A stretch of 6,293 nt of DNA from Flavobacteriales bacterium UBA1820. GTDB lineage: Bacteria; Bacteroidota; Bacteroidia; Flavobacteriales; UBA1820. Within the stretch, counting starts at the first letter, position 1. Every line of letters starts with the position of its first letter. The notes below the pieces were generated by a model. It was given only the letters and a program-made list of their open reading frames with translations. It had not been told where the DNA came from and did no database searches. The stretch covers positions 11,808 through 18,100 of the forward strand of contig DCEW01000046.1 of the NCBI GenBank assembly GCA_002314265.1, read 5' to 3'. This document shows positions 5,072 through 6,293 of the stretch, piece by piece. The position numbers were made by a program, and so were the translations under genes.

Positions 5072-6187
5072 TTATAGCTTGATAAAAATCTTTTTCCGGT
5101 ACAGCGGGTAGGTGATCGCCCAGCAGAGGGCCACCATGACCAGCGACCAGAGCAGCGAAGCAAGTTCCGGGTTGCCCGTCAGGGAAGCGAAATAACTGTA
5201 AAAATGCCCCGAGAGCGAGGTGGTCTTCCCGCCGGCTTCCCAGAGAAAAGGAGGGAGTTTGATCGTGCGTACGATCACGGAGGAAAGCGCAAAGGCGAAC
5301 AGGGCGTTGGTGCCGAATACCCGGAAGAAGGTCGTCAGCCCCGAAGTCTTGCCCAGATAGTCGGTGAGGTACGAAGTCAGAGCCCAGAGTTGCATGGCAA
5401 TACCGGCGGCATAGAGCACGTACGAACTGGACCACATCGGTTTGTTGATGGGGAAAAATCCGTTCCAGATAAGTCCGGCCGTGATCATCAGTCCGCCGAT
5501 GGCGGCCAGGTAGATGAACGACTGCAGGGTGCGGTTTTTGTCTTCGCTGTGGCGGCTCCCGATGAATTTTCCGGCCATGTAACCGATCAGTACAGTCGAG
5601 AGTGCCCCCAGGGTGCTTAAGAGGCCTTCAGCCGCAAAGTGGAATCCCAGCCGCATCGGCAGCCGCTCTTCACCGAAGACGGCCAGGTCGATTTTCCGGC
5701 CGAGATAGCCTTCGATCGTCGCATCCCCGAATGCAAAGACGATGATGTGGTATCCGACAAGCAGCGATACGACACAGATCGCGATCTTTTTGTAACTGCG
5801 CAGCCACAGGGCGATCAGCGCGCCCAGGGTATAGGCGATACCGATGCGCTGCAATACGCCGAAACCGCGTATCTGGAAAGTTTCGAGGTTGTAGAAAGGA
5901 TACATCTTGAGCAGTTCGCCCACCAGGAAGATCAGGATGCCTCGTTTGATGATCTTTATCGCGGCGCTTTTGGAGAGTTTCTGGTCGAAGCGCCGCATGG
6001 CAAACCAGATGGAGGCTCCGACGATGAACAGAAAGGTCGGGAATACCAGGTCGGTGGGCGAGCATCCGTCCCAGATGTAGTGTTTGAGCGGAGGATACAT
6101 GTGTCCCCAGCTTCCGGGGTTGTTCACCATGATCATGCAGGCGACGGTGAGTCCCCGCAGAATGTCGAGACTTAACAGGCGTTTCAT
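5072..6187 (-). CDS. Polytopic membrane acyltransferase-like protein (HGSNAT / DUF5009 family)
   Basis: This 371-residue inner-membrane protein has roughly nine to eleven hydrophobic segments. It carries hallmarks of the family that includes human heparan-alpha-glucosaminide N-acetyltransferase and bacterial NagX/DUF5009 proteins: SLDILRGLTV (6-15) in the first helix; H36 followed by W39, G41 and DLVFPTFLFIVG (46-57); GVLQRIGIAY (110-119); GLLSTLGALSTVLIG (188-202); and P.NKP.WSSSYVL (246-258). H36 aligns with the histidine implicated in acetyl transfer by human HGSNAT. Members are thought to pass an acyl group from cytosolic acyl-CoA to a sugar across the membrane; others are annotated as possible amino-sugar transporters. 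No sugar-utilisation gene is visible nearby, so the substrate is open. The start is the ATG before MKRLLSLDILRG, at the expected N-terminus of the family. The length is typical. Confidence 0.93.
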   Translation of the reverse strand: MKRLLSLDILRGLTVACMIMVNNPGSWGHMYPPLKHYIWDGCSPTDLVFPTFLFIVGASIWFAMRRFDQKLSKSAAIKIIKRGILIFLVGELLKMYPFYNLETFQIRGFGVLQRIGIAYTLGALIALWLRSYKKIAICVVSLLVGYHIIVFAFGDATIEGYLGRKIDLAVFGEERLPMRLGFHFAAEGLLSTLGALSTVLIGYMAGKFIGSRHSEDKNRTLQSFIYLAAIGGLMITAGLIWNGFFPINKPMWSSSYVLYAAGIAMQLWALTSYLTDYLGKTSGLTTFFRVFGTNALFAFALSSVIVRTIKLPPFLWEAGGKTTSLSGHFYSYFASLTGNPELASLLWSLVMVALCWAITYPLYRKKIFIKL

Positions 6188-6293
6188 AGGGTCGAGTTCT
6201 TTAGTTGTGATGTTTTTTCGGATAAAGTAAGAGATCTGTTTTTTATTTCCTGAAAAGGAAGTGAATGATAAACGACACGTGCGGCCCGGCTGG
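6188..6293. other. Upstream region of the acyltransferase-like gene, to window edge
   Basis: No gene is visible in these 106 bases. On the minus strand TACTTTAT (6222-6229) is only a partial match to TAnnTTTG. A short inverted repeat, TTCC...GGAA (6247-6260), lies further upstream. A promoter is expected here, but I cannot place it with confidence. Confidence 0.35.

Noticed and set aside
5639..6175. A 178-codon plus-strand open frame within the acyltransferase-like gene
   Set aside because: It is antisense to a well-supported membrane protein; its hydrophilic composition mirrors hydrophobic codons.

Overview
The window looks like a chromosomal segment of a Bacteroidales bacterium. A Rikenellaceae/Alistipes-like source is a guess; the order is firmer. 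Four things point there: a Rho factor with a long disordered insertion, two lipoproteins with acidic residues right after the lipid-bearing cysteine (the Bacteroidetes surface-export signal), start codons without clear Shine-Dalgarno sequences, and TAnnTTTG promoter -7 boxes upstream of several genes. No phage, transposon, CRISPR, tRNA or rRNA sequence was seen, and the content is mostly core or housekeeping-like.

Layout from left to right. A 454-residue lipoprotein (39-1403, minus) has two repeated beta-rich modules. A roughly 300-base spacer follows, holding that gene's promoter and the intrinsic terminator of the next gene. Then come a 179-residue lipoprotein (1707-2246, minus) with a good promoter, and rho (2371-4044, minus). 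A 250-base divergent regulatory region (4045-4294) separates rho from a two-gene cassette of small membrane proteins (4295-4678 and 4683-4880, plus). A convergent intergenic region (4881-5071) carries stacked hairpins, including a perfect 60-base palindrome. Last is a polytopic membrane protein of the HGSNAT/DUF5009 acyltransferase-like family (5072-6187, minus), whose upstream region runs to the window edge.

The minus-strand genes at left appear to be separate transcription units rather than one operon. Both lipoproteins have their own -7 box, and the smaller one ends in a strong terminator before the larger one begins. Rho has a probable long leader with operator-like repeats. The two small membrane genes are 4 bases apart and almost certainly co-transcribed.

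The best candidates for a second look are the disordered, Q/P-rich insertion in Rho (related insertions drive phase separation in Bacteroides), the zero-spacer 60-base palindrome, the unrecognised two-gene membrane cassette divergent from rho, and the possible rho leader. I do not see strong evidence for a wholly new multi-gene system here.
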